Assembly: GCF_019218635.1 (NCBI RefSeq)
Contig: NZ_JAHUZB010000007.1
Location: forward strand, 120,846 to 184,845
Direction of reading: 5' to 3'
Source of the DNA: Enterococcus alishanensis
GTDB lineage: Bacteria > Bacillota > Bacilli > Lactobacillales > Enterococcaceae
DNA: 64,000 nt
Shown: positions 7,523 through 16,572 of the stretch, piece by piece
Position numbering within the stretch: the first letter of the stretch is position 1
Layout: the number at the start of each line of letters is the position of its first letter
The notes under the pieces: model-generated
The model's database searches: none
What the model was told of the DNA's origin: nothing
Seen by the model: the letters and a program-made list of their open reading frames with translations, nothing else
Made by a program: the position numbers and the translations under genes

Positions 7523-7855
7523 AAAATAATATGAATTTTTTCAAGCTTTGGGTGATCTGTATTTGTCTCCCTTAGCTTTTTTTATTTTAGCAAGCTGACC
7601 CTACGCTTTTTGTCCGTTGGCGTATAAAAAACGGCTAGTTGCGTATTCCAGTTATTTTTTAGCATTTAATAACCGTTCAAAAAAGCTGAAGTCGATTATG
7701 ACTTCAGCTTTTTTCCTATTTAAGACTTTATTTATATAGCAAGTTTCTTAAACCAACGCTTAATGTCGATTAAGAAATAGGCATTAATAAGCTTTTTTCT
7801 TGAAATATTGGTTGAATTATTATACTTTTCAATTAGATTGGAAGTGGTGAATTAC
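7523..7855 (+). other. Non-coding stretch between switch 1 and the AgrA-like gene
   Basis: Holds a 14-codon ORF starting ATG 7531 (reading MNFFKLWVICICLP) without a good ribosome site, the strong terminator at 7681-7714, and a possible promoter for the two-component pair (TTGAAA at 7800, TATACT at 7821, 15-base spacer). Nothing else was recognised. Confidence 0.4.
7681..7714 (+). terminator. Lone strong terminator outside switch 1
   Basis: AAGCTGAAGTC (7683-7693) and GACTTCAGCTT (7700-7710) form a perfect 11-bp stem with a six-base loop, A-run before and T-run after. No plus-strand gene precedes it, so its likely job is to stop transcripts from the outward promoter of segment 1 and to insulate the AgrA-like gene. 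Confidence 0.85.
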
Positions 7856-8623
7856 ATGTCATACACTATTAATGTTTTTGTTATTGAAGATGAGCTTTCT
7901 CACAAAAAAGCCGTCACGAACAGCTTACGAGATTTTGCTGAAAAAAGTCCGTATCTAGATTTTCACTTTCAAGATACTTTTAATTATCTGACTCTTTACA
8001 ATGATATTGAAAAAATCAATTTTAGCGATAATGATATTGTCATGATTGATATTCATTTAAATACTAGCTTCACTGGTGTAGAACTGGCGCAAAAAATTCG
8101 TGCAAAAAATGCCCAATTATTTATTTTGTTTCTAACGAGTGATCAAACGCTGGGACCTTACTCGATTAATCAACAAACTTACCCGTTAGCGTATTTGAAT
8201 AAAAATGTTCACTCACAGGTTATCTCTAATGAAGAATTATTTCCTTTTTTAACAGAAATTCAAAGTACGATTCTTAAAAGAGTCAGTAATAATGATGTGA
8301 TTGAGATAAAAACCCAGCAGCAATTAATATTAATGAATCCATTAGACATATTTTATGTGGCTACTTTAGCAGGCGTGCAAAAAAAGACCGTCGTCAAAAC
8401 AAAAAATGATGAATTTATTGCAAATGAGCGCTTGATTGATTTAAAGAAAAGGCTGACTGCCCCAGTATTTTACTTTAAAATGAAATCTTATATCATCAAT
8501 TTAGCCGCTATTGTCTCCATCAATCAAAACGAAGGGGTTCTCTATTTTCCAGAGGCACAAGAATTATATGTTGGCTCAAAACAATTGAGTAAAATAAGAA
8601 AAGCTTTAGAAAAAAGCCAGTGA
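7856..8623 (+). CDS. AgrA/LytTR-type response regulator
   Basis: 255 residues from ATG 7856 (GGTGA five bases upstream; an in-frame upstream start at 7808 lacks support). N-terminal receiver: acidic pair in VFVIEDE, phospho-acceptor Asp in DIVMIDIHL, and the LTSD strand. C-terminal LytTR DNA-binding domain (about 150-255), with FYVATLAGVQKK and FFKMKSYIIN-like strands. AgrA-type regulators respond to a peptide-sensing kinase; the kinase gene follows 28 bases downstream. No agrB or agrD is nearby. Confidence 0.88.
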   Translation: MSYTINVFVIEDELSHKKAVTNSLRDFAEKSPYLDFHFQDTFNYLTLYNDIEKINFSDNDIVMIDIHLNTSFTGVELAQKIRAKNAQLFILFLTSDQTLGPYSINQQTYPLAYLNKNVHSQVISNEELFPFLTEIQSTILKRVSNNDVIEIKTQQQLILMNPLDIFYVATLAGVQKKTVVKTKNDEFIANERLIDLKKRLTAPVFYFKMKSYIINLAAIVSINQNEGVLYFPEAQELYVGSKQLSKIRKALEKSQ

Positions 8624-8651
8624 ACTTTTCAATGAAAGGTTTTATATAATC

Positions 8652-9929
8652 ATGAACTATCGTATTTTATTTGAATTTATCATTAGTAATGAAGCCATCC
8701 TGCTGGTTTTATGTGACTATAAAAAAATATTAGACAGTCGAAAATCTATTTTTTTAGTACTATTTTTAAGCACTATTCTTTTAGTCTCTTTTATATCTAT
8801 AAAAGCCAGTTTGATTTTAATGCTCTTTTATCTCTGTCTAAAGTTCTATCTGATTCGAACGGCCTATAATACTTGGCTGGTCTCAACCTTTTCATTTCTT
8901 AGAAATCTGGTTGCCTTCTTTTCAATCTGGATATTTACTTATGATTTACCACGTTTATTATTATTGCTGGGCGTACTTCATGTGAAGCAAAGCCGGTTGC
9001 TGTGGTTTATCCCCCAGGTTGTATTGATTTTATTATTTGCGTTACTTTCTAACTTCATTTTCGAAAAATTACAATTAAACCAGCTATTTAATGAAATAAA
9101 AAAGAAATATACCCGTTTTTCAATCGTCAGTTTAGTCTTATCAATCTTCCTTTTTTTAATGTACGAATATTTTGTCCGCAGACTAGTTTACAGTGCCATT
9201 TTACTAAGCTTGATTCTCATGCTGGTGGTGACTGTTTTCTTTGTATTTTTTATCTTAATCGTCGCTACTTACTATTCCAATAAACAACAGACGCAGTATC
9301 TTAACCAATCGATCGTATCCCTTAATCAAAGCTATAACGAAATGCAAAATTTTCGTCACGATTACAAAAATATCTTAATTAGCTTGTCTCAATATTTCGA
9401 ACAAGATGATTATAGTCAAGCGAAAAACTACCTATATCAAATTATCGATTACTCAAAAAATATCATTGAACCAGATTATTACTCTACTCTAGCCAACCTA
9501 AATAATTTCCCGCTACAAGGCTTGATTATTTCATTTATTAAAAGAGTGGAAACCTCTGAAAAAAAGATTCATTTACAGCTGGATATTGAAAAAATCAACT
9601 ATCAAATCACAGTCGAACAAATCGATCTAGTTCGTAGTCTATCGATTTTACTGGATAATGCTTTCGAAGCGGTAGCATCTCAAACGGAAGGCAAAATTGT
9701 CCTTCATATTTTTCGTAAAGAAAATACAATTATTTTCGAAGTTCGTAATACACTTGAACATCAAATCTCATTGGAAAAAATCTTCAAAAAGAACTTCACT
9801 ACTAAACCAAATCACAGTGGTCGCGGGCTTTATTCTTTAAACAATATCCTGGCAGACTATAGCAATTTGGATTTTGAAGTGTCTATCCTACAAAATTTTT
9901 TCATTGCTAAGATATTCTTAGAGGTCTAG
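8652..9929 (+). CDS. AgrC-type GHKL sensor histidine kinase
   Basis: 425 residues: about six hydrophobic membrane segments over residues 1-205, then a cytoplasmic region with the phospho-acceptor motif FRHDYKNIL (about residue 237) and a GHKL ATPase domain (LLDNAFEAV N-box; GRGLYSLNNIL glycine box). This is the peptide-sensing kinase architecture of AgrC and ComD. Paired with the preceding LytTR regulator. The signal peptide gene is not visible, so the pair may sense a peptide encoded elsewhere or a foreign one. Confidence 0.88.
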   Translation: MNYRILFEFIISNEAILLVLCDYKKILDSRKSIFLVLFLSTILLVSFISIKASLILMLFYLCLKFYLIRTAYNTWLVSTFSFLRNLVAFFSIWIFTYDLPRLLLLLGVLHVKQSRLLWFIPQVVLILLFALLSNFIFEKLQLNQLFNEIKKKYTRFSIVSLVLSIFLFLMYEYFVRRLVYSAILLSLILMLVVTVFFVFFILIVATYYSNKQQTQYLNQSIVSLNQSYNEMQNFRHDYKNILISLSQYFEQDDYSQAKNYLYQIIDYSKNIIEPDYYSTLANLNNFPLQGLIISFIKRVETSEKKIHLQLDIEKINYQITVEQIDLVRSLSILLDNAFEAVASQTEGKIVLHIFRKENTIIFEVRNTLEHQISLEKIFKKNFTTKPNHSGRGLYSLNNILADYSNLDFEVSILQNFFIAKIFLEV

Positions 9930-9968
9930 ATGAGTAAAATGTTGCTATTTTTTATTTCCACAAAATAA

Positions 9969-10013
9969 AAAGCTGTCAGTTGAAAATAATTCCAACTGGC
10001 AGCTATCTTTTTG
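9969..10013 (+). terminator. Terminator after AgrC-like gene
   Basis: AGCTGTCAGTTG (9971-9982) pairs with CAACTGGCAGCT with one mismatch, followed by ATCTTTTTG. Confidence 0.8.
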
Positions 10014-10105
10014 TTTAAAAAGTAATCTGAAAAAGTATATCCAATCCCTTTCAGTCAAAATGAGTGGGTCAATTTTTTTTCACTTATTTTGGAAAGGCTC
10101 ATTAC

Positions 10106-10300
10106 TTAAAAATCCCCAAAAACAATGCCCTCTTTCTTCACAATAATCACAATCGATTGTTGCACTTCTCCCTTTAAGAAAGCTTCTTCACGATTAAGGA
10201 CGGGTTTTAAATTTTCAGTAGCGGCTATTTTATCTGAAAATACAAAGACATAATAATTTTTATGGGCAATTTTTTGAGCTAGTTTTTGTGATAGTTTCAT
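10106..10300 (-). CDS. Hypothetical small soluble protein
   Basis: 64 residues, family not recognised. Starts ATG 10300 with AAAGGAG upstream; that ribosome site overlaps the end of the PAP2 phosphatase gene, so the two are co-transcribed. The protein is charged, with no signal peptide or membrane segment; it has a basic N-terminus (MKLSQKLAQKIAHKN) and a strand-rich C-terminus (QSIVIIVKKEGIVFG). A role linked to its phosphatase neighbour is only a guess. Confidence 0.6.
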   Translation of the reverse strand: MKLSQKLAQKIAHKNYYVFVFSDKIAATENLKPVLNREEAFLKGEVQQSIVIIVKKEGIVFGDF

Positions 10301-10301
10301 T

Positions 10302-10892
10302 TTAATGTCTCCTTTGAGAAAATTTTGGCAACAGAAAATGACTGATTTTTTGATTGATTAAATTTAGCCAAGCTAGTTTGTGATTCAGCCACAAGATACA
10401 ACTGCTGCTGAAAAAACCAATCAACCCACTAGCAACTACATCGATTGGATAATGAACCCCCACCCAGATGCGCGCAAGCCCTACAAGGATCGCCGAAACC
10501 AAATATAAACTGCGATACTTACTTTGGCTAGTGAGAAATAAAAGACTCATAATAGAAAAAAATAGTAGACTATGATCACTAGGAAAAGCATTATCCACCG
10601 CATGATTAACCAATTGATGAACACCTGTCAAATGAACGAAAGGTTGCGGATGATTATATAAAAGTCCAGCAATCTTTCCTAATAATTCTGCAAAAACAAA
10701 GGAAAGTCCCGCTAAAAAAATTCGCTGACGACTATTTATCAGTTGCTTCGAGAAAAACCAGCGATACAAAATGAAAAGAATTAACAAAATCGGAGAAAAA
10801 TTGGCGGCAATAATAAAAAACCAATCAATCACCTGCACTTGTCCGGCAAAATGATTGATTGCATAAAATAGGTTGTTATTGAGTTGATTCAT
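10302..10892 (-). CDS. PAP2-family membrane phosphatase (BcrC-like undecaprenyl diphosphatase)
   Basis: 196 residues from ATG 10892; a longer in-frame start at 10955 would put charged residues before the natural start MNQLNNNLF. Five to six membrane segments. The acid-phosphatase signature is complete in order: KIAGLLYNHPQPF (motif 1, with His in the place of Arg), AFPSDHS (motif 2), ARIWVGVHYPIDV (motif 3). The HPQPF form is typical of BcrC-type undecaprenyl-diphosphate phosphatases, which recycle the lipid carrier of wall synthesis and give bacitracin tolerance. It follows the two-component genes by 95 bases, so that system may respond to cell-envelope stress. Confidence 0.82.
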   Translation of the reverse strand: MNQLNNNLFYAINHFAGQVQVIDWFFIIAANFSPILLILFILYRWFFSKQLINSRQRIFLAGLSFVFAELLGKIAGLLYNHPQPFVHLTGVHQLVNHAVDNAFPSDHSLLFFSIMSLLFLTSQSKYRSLYLVSAILVGLARIWVGVHYPIDVVASGLIGFFSSSCILWLNHKLAWLNLINQKISHFLLPKFSQRRH

Positions 10893-10987
10893 CGGCTCAC
10901 TTCTTTCTTTTATTGTCTTACATAAGATAAGAAAGAAAAGTAAATTCGATGACACGATTTGTTAAACAAAAGATAAACTCTTTTAAA

Positions 10988-11680
10988 CTAAGGCATAAAT
11001 CGATAGCCTGCACCCCAAACGGTTTGAATATGTTGTGGCTCAGATGGATTTTTTTCAATTTTTTCTCGCAGCCGGTTAATATGAACTGCCACTGTACGAA
11101 TATCGCCAAAAGCATCCATTCCCCAAATCCGCTCATAAATCGCTTCTTTACTAAAAACATGTTCGGGATTTTCCATCAGAAACAACAATAATTCAAATTC
11201 TTTATGCTTTAATTGGGCCACTTCTCCAGCGACCGTAACCTTCATGGTATCAGGGCTGATCTCGATTTCACCAAATTGAAGAATTTTATTAGTACTTTTT
11301 TCTCCTTTGGCTTTCAAACGCTCGGCCTGAGCCAAATTTGATTTGACACGGGCAACCAATTCCGATGGCGAAAAAGGTTTACTGATATAATCGTCAGCAC
11401 CCAAACCTAAGCCCCGCAATTTATCTAGCTCATCGCCTTTAGCTGTTACTAAAAGAATCGGCACCATGACCTTATCACGAATCCGCTTCATAATTTTGAT
11501 GCCATCCATTCCCGGCAACATAACATCTAGTAACAATAAATCATATTCATTGGATAAAGCTTTTTTTAAACCTTGATGCCCATCTGTCACAATCTCGGTT
11601 TCAAAGCCGTTAATTTCTAGAAAATCCTGTTCAATTGTAGCGATAGCTTCGTCATCTTCAATAATTAATATTTTCGTCAT
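10988..11680 (-). CDS. OmpR-family response regulator
   Basis: 230 residues. Receiver domain 1-115 with EDDEA (acidic pocket), LLLLDVMLPGMDG (phospho-Asp about residue 52), LVTAKGD and ISKPFS (Lys). Winged-helix domain about 130-230 with AQLKHKEFELLLFL and TVAVHINRLREKI, ending VWGAGYRF. Its start overlaps the kinase gene upstream by 23 bases, so the two are translationally coupled. A PAP2 phosphatase gene follows. Confidence 0.92.
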   Translation of the reverse strand: MTKILIIEDDEAIATIEQDFLEINGFETEIVTDGHQGLKKALSNEYDLLLLDVMLPGMDGIKIMKRIRDKVMVPILLVTAKGDELDKLRGLGLGADDYISKPFSPSELVARVKSNLAQAERLKAKGEKSTNKILQFGEIEISPDTMKVTVAGEVAQLKHKEFELLLFLMENPEHVFSKEAIYERIWGMDAFGDIRTVAVHINRLREKIEKNPSEPQHIQTVWGAGYRFMP

Positions 11681-13112
11681 AAATCTCCTCCGATACTAGC
11701 GGGAATGTCAGTTCAATCGTCAATCCACCACTCTGTCGATTTTTGGCAATAATCTTTCCAGCTTGGGCTTCAATCATTCTTTTGGCGATCGCTAAACCAA
11801 GCCCACTGCCCTTTTCTGGTTCAGTTCGCGCCTTATCTCCACGATAAAAAACTTCAAATAAATTTTCTAGCTGGGCTTGAGGCACGCCGGGACCATTGTC
11901 GCTAAAAGTAATCACCGCCTGATTTCCGACGATATATTGATTAATAACCATTTGATTATCTGTTTGATTACCATATTTTATTGTATTTTCCAAAATATTG
12001 ATAAAGACATTTCGGGTCTGTTCTTGATCAATTTCCACATAAGCATTCGCAGTGCTAACTTCTAAGGTCATCGTTAAATGGCGCTCGCGATATTCATCTT
12101 GCGCACTTGTAACAAATTGACTGATAAATGCACCTAAATTAACAGTTTTTAAATGTAACGGAATTTCTCCGATATCAATTTTTGAAAATAGAAAAAGCTG
12201 TTCCACTAGATGATTCAGTTCATCAGTCTTTTGAGAAATAGTCGCTAAATACCGACTTTTTTTAACTGGCGTCTGAGCAACACCCGCCTGTAATCCCTCT
12301 ACATAAGCTTTTATCGCTGTCAATGGCGTCCGCAAATCATGGGAAATACCAGCAATCAGCTCTTTCCGATTTTCACTATTTTTTTCTTGCTCCGCCACCA
12401 TGCGTTCAATCTGACCAGCCATCTGGTTAAAACTTTCCACCACTGGATAAAATTCGTCTTGATTTTGATAATCCACGCGCCAATCCAAATTTCCATCTCG
12501 TAACTGTTTTACTCCCGAAGTTAATCGATCCAAGGCCTCATTGATGGGCTTGTAAATAAAACGAATCATCATAATATTCGTAAAAATAATTGCGCTCACC
12601 GCAAAAATTCCGCAAACTACCGCCACAAAAATAATCAAACTTTTGTTGTCCACCAACGTCTCTTCAATCATAATATGATAATTATCATTAACGGCAATGA
12701 GGGTTTCATCCCCTAGTTGAAATTTCACTAACAATAAATTATCCTGTGATTGAGAATTAGGCGCATCACTTGCAATCATGGCTTGTGGCATCTCCTGATT
12801 GGAAAAGCTACCAATTTTCTGAATCAATTCCCCTTGCCGATTATAAAGAAAAGTCGTCAGGTGCTCACTATCATATTCCTCTCGTAATTCTTTCACTTCT
12901 GCCGCCACATCAGGCGAAGGTTTCTTTTGCAGCTGTTCAATACCCTCATGAAAATAGGCAAATTTTTCGTTGGAACGATACTGGCGGAAAAAGTCAGAGC
13001 CAAAGCTTTCATTAAACGCTAAAATCAATGCTCCCAAAACCGCTAATGTCACCACAATTGGCATGACAATCATCAAAATATTCGAAATAAATAACCTTCT
13101 TTGAATCGTCAA
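11658..13112 (-). CDS. Sensor histidine kinase (HAMP-HisKA type)
   Basis: 484 residues. TTG at 13112 is chosen because AGGAGGG lies six bases before it, whereas an ATG seven codons upstream would have to be read through that ribosome site. Two membrane helices (about 12-35 and 165-190) bracket a roughly 130-residue extracellular sensor; then HAMP, HisKA with ISHDLRTPLT, and HATPase with NILENTIKYG, FSDNGPGV and GSGLGLAIAKR. Partner is the OmpR-type regulator encoded directly downstream. Signal unknown; the linked PAP2 gene suggests envelope stress. Confidence 0.92.
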   Translation of the reverse strand: MTIQRRLFISNILMIVMPIVVTLAVLGALILAFNESFGSDFFRQYRSNEKFAYFHEGIEQLQKKPSPDVAAEVKELREEYDSEHLTTFLYNRQGELIQKIGSFSNQEMPQAMIASDAPNSQSQDNLLLVKFQLGDETLIAVNDNYHIMIEETLVDNKSLIIFVAVVCGIFAVSAIIFTNIMMIRFIYKPINEALDRLTSGVKQLRDGNLDWRVDYQNQDEFYPVVESFNQMAGQIERMVAEQEKNSENRKELIAGISHDLRTPLTAIKAYVEGLQAGVAQTPVKKSRYLATISQKTDELNHLVEQLFLFSKIDIGEIPLHLKTVNLGAFISQFVTSAQDEYRERHLTMTLEVSTANAYVEIDQEQTRNVFINILENTIKYGNQTDNQMVINQYIVGNQAVITFSDNGPGVPQAQLENLFEVFYRGDKARTEPEKGSGLGLAIAKRMIEAQAGKIIAKNRQSGGLTIELTFPLVSEEIYDENINY

Positions 13113-13631
13113 ATATAGCCCTCCTGATGACACTTAATATTATCTATACTATAGGGTAAGGAAAATAGCATAGCAACTTTTTTATGCAGCATTCGGCTAA
13201 AAATAGCCTACCGAAAATCTTTTTATCTTACGTTTTTAATGAAGCATAAGTAAACCTCATTTATTCTATGACCTCAAAAAAACTGCTATTCAACTTCATC
13301 CGTCACCATGGTAGGGTTTTGCTATCCTAGATCCTATCTAAAAAATCTTGCGATAGAAAACTGTAAAATTGTTTAACTTAAATTCGTTAAACTTAAATCT
13401 CTTATTGATATAACAAACAAATTGATGTTTTTTTAGAAAAATCATAAATATTATTAATAATTAATCAACTCCTCCTTATAATAAACACTAAAAAACAAAG
13501 AATTTATCAAATAATCAAAAAATCTACCTAACAAGCGTTAAAATGTTTTTTAATAACTATTCATATTTAACAAAATATATCATATAATAACAATACAGAA
13601 AATAACAGGCAAAATAATAAGGGGGATACAT
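13113..13631. other. AT-rich intergenic region
   Basis: No gene is visible in about 500 bases. It holds the divergent promoter regions of the kinase operon and the small gene at 13632. Two near-identical 12-mers, TTTAACTTAAAT at 13372 and TTAAACTTAAAT at 13387, lie 15 bases apart and might be a regulator site. A plausible promoter for the right-hand gene is TTCATA (13560) and TATAAT (13583) with a 17-base spacer. Confidence 0.4.
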
Positions 13632-13844
13632 ATGTTAACAATCAACTTAAAAGTAGGTACTTATATCGAGCTAAAAAATTTTGAAAAGGTCGTAATCCAT
13701 TCGGAAAATGATGCAAAAGAAGTTTCTAATTCAAATTTTGAGCAATTCAAACTCAATTCACAAGTTAGCTATAATTTTTTTGGTGATTTACAAATTTCAA
13801 TTCAAGGAAGAGAAATCATGTTCCTAGAATATCAAAATGTATAA
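13632..13844 (+). CDS. Hypothetical small protein
   Basis: 70 residues, not recognised. ATG 13632 is preceded by AAGGGGGA, a good ribosome site, and by a TATAAT promoter about 45 bases upstream. The protein is soluble and looks all-beta, with alternating polar and aliphatic residues (MLTINLKVGTYIELKNF, GDLQISIQGREIMFLEY). It stands alone. A poorly matched T-rich tract follows the stop codon. Confidence 0.6.
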   Translation: MLTINLKVGTYIELKNFEKVVIHSENDAKEVSNSNFEQFKLNSQVSYNFFGDLQISIQGREIMFLEYQNV

Positions 13845-14082
13845 AAATGGTATACTAGCTTTTTTGAAATTGTTTTAGCGTACAATACGTCCAATCATTT
13901 TTCAGATTGATCAACTAGTCACTTTTTTATGGCTGGTTTTTTTGTTATTTTTTTCCACAGTAGATTGAGTCTATAGATAAACTGGCCCCCTCAATTGCAC
14001 TAACTGTACCAATAGCAGCTGAAAATTTGCATTTTAGGATATGATATAATGAAGTAAAGTTACTGTATAAAGGAGCTGTGCT

Positions 14083-14565
14083 ATGCAAGTTGTTGGTTTA
14101 TTTTTAATTGTGATCGGTCTAGGGATGATTGCTTTTGATTTTACTTACTACAAAACAAAAAACCTAAATGGCTCTTGGATCAGTTTTGGTATTTTGTATA
14201 CGATAGGTATCTTAGGGGTATTGAATAACGATGCGCTAAAACAAGCATTAAATGTTGATACTGGAAAAAGCTTTTTTAGCATCTGGTCAATAATTATTTT
14301 AGTGGTTGGTATTGCCGCTGCTTATTTCTATTTTCAAATTTTATCAAACAAAGGAGATAAAAAATTAATCATAGGAATCTTGACTGCCGTAGCCATCCAC
14401 TTTATTCCGTTTTTTTCCATCTACGCTTATATTTTGTCAGCAGCGTTATTAATAAATTGTTTTATCTCATTTAAAAAAAAAAGAAATCTCAATATATTCT
14501 ACGGTTGCCATAGATGCCGGAATCAAAATGTTTATGGGACTACTTTTATTCATGCAAATATTTAA
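14083..14565 (+). pseudogene. Four-helix membrane protein, frameshifted in a run of ten A
   Basis: The first 130 codons encode four membrane segments (MQVVGLFLIVIGLGMIAFDF onward). At 14473-14482 there are ten consecutive A; after it the frame gives a polar, cysteine-rich tail that does not suit a membrane protein. With nine A the frame would continue as EISIYSTVAIDAGIKMFMG and LLLFMQIFN to a stop at 14567-14569, giving a 161-residue protein with a fifth hydrophobic segment. So either the gene is broken, the tract is a slippage-driven switch, or the read is off by one. Ribosome site: AAAGGAG. The intact form resembles small uncharacterised Firmicutes membrane proteins; function unknown. Confidence 0.75.
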
Positions 14566-14773
14566 CTAATCTTTCAGTTTTTTATTCGTTGAAAGCCTTT
14601 TGGTGTTTAATAAGCATTGTTGATTAAAGTAAAAAAATAACCACTTATTTCAGCATTTTATTCTCAAAAAAACAAATAACCAGAAATAGTAACTCTTTAA
14701 TTCGATCGTCTTTATTGTCAGTTAGATGTATTTTGCGCAAACTAACAGTCTGAAACTTTGAGGAGGAGAACCT

Positions 14774-15196
14774 ATGGGCACCTTTAGTTTTTTAATTTTT
14801 AAAAGCTATGTCATTCTTATTGCTGTAGGATACTGTTTATTGCTAGGCCTGACCTCTTACAGGACCAAATTATTTAAACCCGTTCTTATTTTAGCTAGTG
14901 TAAGTCAAATAATTTTTTTAATCTACTATTTAAAAACTGGCACCTACCTTCTCAATCACAGTGCTTCACTTACTTTGTATAATGAATTTTATTTTTATAT
15001 CGAATGCTCCTGGTACTTCTTTTCAATCTTCCTACTCCTCACTATTTTTTTCAGATTACTGTTTAGCAAAACCTTTAAAGAGCAAAGTACAATGATAAAA
15101 TCTCTCTTGGTAATATTCATCGCATTTTTTTCGTTTATTATGGTTAAATACGGCTTGTTTATGTATATATTACTGTATTATGGATTTGCTCCGTAG
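14774..15196 (+). CDS. Hypothetical four-helix membrane protein
   Basis: 140 residues with four strong hydrophobic segments (SYVILIAVGYCLLLGLTSY; PVLILASVSQIIFLIYYL; WYFFSIFLLLTIFFRLLF; LLVIFIAFFSFIMVKYGLFM). GAGGAGGAG is placed seven bases before ATG 14774, so the gene is probably expressed. No motif or family recognised. It follows the frameshifted membrane-protein gene by about 200 bases and may share its transcript. Confidence 0.65.
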   Translation: MGTFSFLIFKSYVILIAVGYCLLLGLTSYRTKLFKPVLILASVSQIIFLIYYLKTGTYLLNHSASLTLYNEFYFYIECSWYFFSIFLLLTIFFRLLFSKTFKEQSTMIKSLLVIFIAFFSFIMVKYGLFMYILLYYGFAP

Positions 15197-15708
15197 AAGG
15201 GTTGTAGATTGACCAATCAATATTTGATAAATACTTTGATTTTAAGCTGGCCACTCTATTGATACCAGACTGATTTTAATTAGCTATATTTTATATATCT
15301 AGGAGCAGTTTGCTATTAGTAAACTAGTTATAATTGGTCTACGATTTTTTATTCCAGTCATCCTAAAAAAGATACGACTTACTAACATCTAAAATATTAC
15401 CATCATTTATCCAAAATAATACTGACTACACTATTCAAAAGAGAAAGATAAGGAAAATAAAGTATCTACTTCCAAATATCTTCCTCCATTTTATATTGTT
15501 TTTCTTTTACTTCTATTGATCGTCTCCATCACCTCTTCATTTTACTTTTATCAATCTGCTATAAAAAAGTGTTAAAAAATTTGATAGAATCTATGAAAAT
15601 TATTTCCGGATAGTTACTAGCAACACCCTATCCATTTGACTGATATAGTCGCTAATATTTCAACATGCTATAATCAAATAAATCTTAAATTTAAGGTGGG
15701 GAAATCAT
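15197..15708. other. AT-rich intergenic region
   Basis: About 500 bases with no supported gene on either strand and no strong hairpin. The last 30 bases carry AAGGTGGGG, the ribosome site of the acetyltransferase. Confidence 0.4.
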
Positions 15709-16254
15709 ATGATTTTAGAAACGGAGCGCTTAATTTTACGTCCTTGGTCAAATCATGATGCAGAGGCATTATCCGAGCTGGCATCTAATGAAAAAGTTGG
15801 GCCTATTACTGGTTGGCCGCCACATACCAGTGTTGAAAATAGTTTAGAGATAATAAAAAATGTGTTTTCTAAAGAACATGACTTTGCGATTTGTCTAAAA
15901 GAACAGCCTGAAAAAGTAATTGGTTCGATTGGAATCATTTTAAATCAAACAAGCGAACGACGCTCTTTTATGGGTAAAAAAGATGCAGAAATCGGCTACT
16001 GGCTGGGTTTTCCTTATTGGGGAAAAAGTTTCATGCCTGAGGCTGCAAAACGGGTGATTCAATATTGTTTTAATGATCTCGGTATGGAAAATGTTTGGGC
16101 CGGTATATTCATTGAAAATAATAATTCCAAAAGAGTAGTAGAAAAATTAGGCTTTGAATATGTCTTACAGCTTGATAATGTAGACATACCCTTGCTAAAC
16201 GAAGTAAAAACTGAACTTTTTTTTAAATTAACAAAGAATGATTGGCAGTTTTAA
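15709..16254 (+). CDS. GNAT-family N-acetyltransferase (RimJ/RimL-like)
   Basis: 181 residues covering one GNAT domain. It opens with the usual LETERLILRPWSNHDAEAL, has the acetyl-CoA-binding region EIGYWLGFPYWGKSFMPEAA (residues about 88-107) and the C-terminal WAGIFIENNNSKRVVEKLGF signature. Members acetylate amino groups of ribosomal or other proteins, or small molecules; the substrate cannot be told here. AAGGTGGGG precedes the start. It stands alone between small membrane-protein genes. Confidence 0.9.
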   Translation: MILETERLILRPWSNHDAEALSELASNEKVGPITGWPPHTSVENSLEIIKNVFSKEHDFAICLKEQPEKVIGSIGIILNQTSERRSFMGKKDAEIGYWLGFPYWGKSFMPEAAKRVIQYCFNDLGMENVWAGIFIENNNSKRVVEKLGFEYVLQLDNVDIPLLNEVKTELFFKLTKNDWQF

Positions 16255-16338
16255 CTAAGGAAAGCAGTGTGAAAAATAATTTTTGCATCATCTACCTATC
16301 AATTTAAAATTTGCTGCTTTTTTTATATCATCTTTACT

Positions 16339-16542
16339 TTGCCTCAGTGGCTAGGGAGTTTTATTGAAGTATTCGCGAAAATCGCAATAGATACTATAAA
16401 ATATATTTTATTAATTGTTGGTGTTGTTATTGTGACTGTCCTTTTGATTTATACTTTAGTAAACAAGCCAAAAAGAAGAAGTAACAAGTTTCAATATTTT
16501 ACGAACATTCATTATTTTTATCTGACCGTTAAAAGCGTATAA
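16339..16542 (+). CDS. Doubtful small membrane protein
   Basis: 67 codons from a TTG with no ribosome site. It encodes one good membrane helix (YILLIVGVVIVTVLLIYTLV) followed by KPKRR, then a tail rich in aromatic residues that looks random. It could be a real single-helix protein with a different start, or the decayed end of a longer one. Kept at low confidence because the helix and positive-inside pattern are sensible. Confidence 0.3.
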   Translation: MPQWLGSFIEVFAKIAIDTIKYILLIVGVVIVTVLLIYTLVNKPKRRSNKFQYFTNIHYFYLTVKSV

Positions 16543-16572
16543 TATTAATAAAATTCAGAAAGTTGGTAAAAA

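Noticed and set aside
7531..7575. 14-residue peptide MNFFKLWVICICLP as a signal peptide for the AgrC-like kinase
   Set aside because: No convincing ribosome site, no AgrB or leader-like tail, and it is separated from the kinase pair by a strong terminator.
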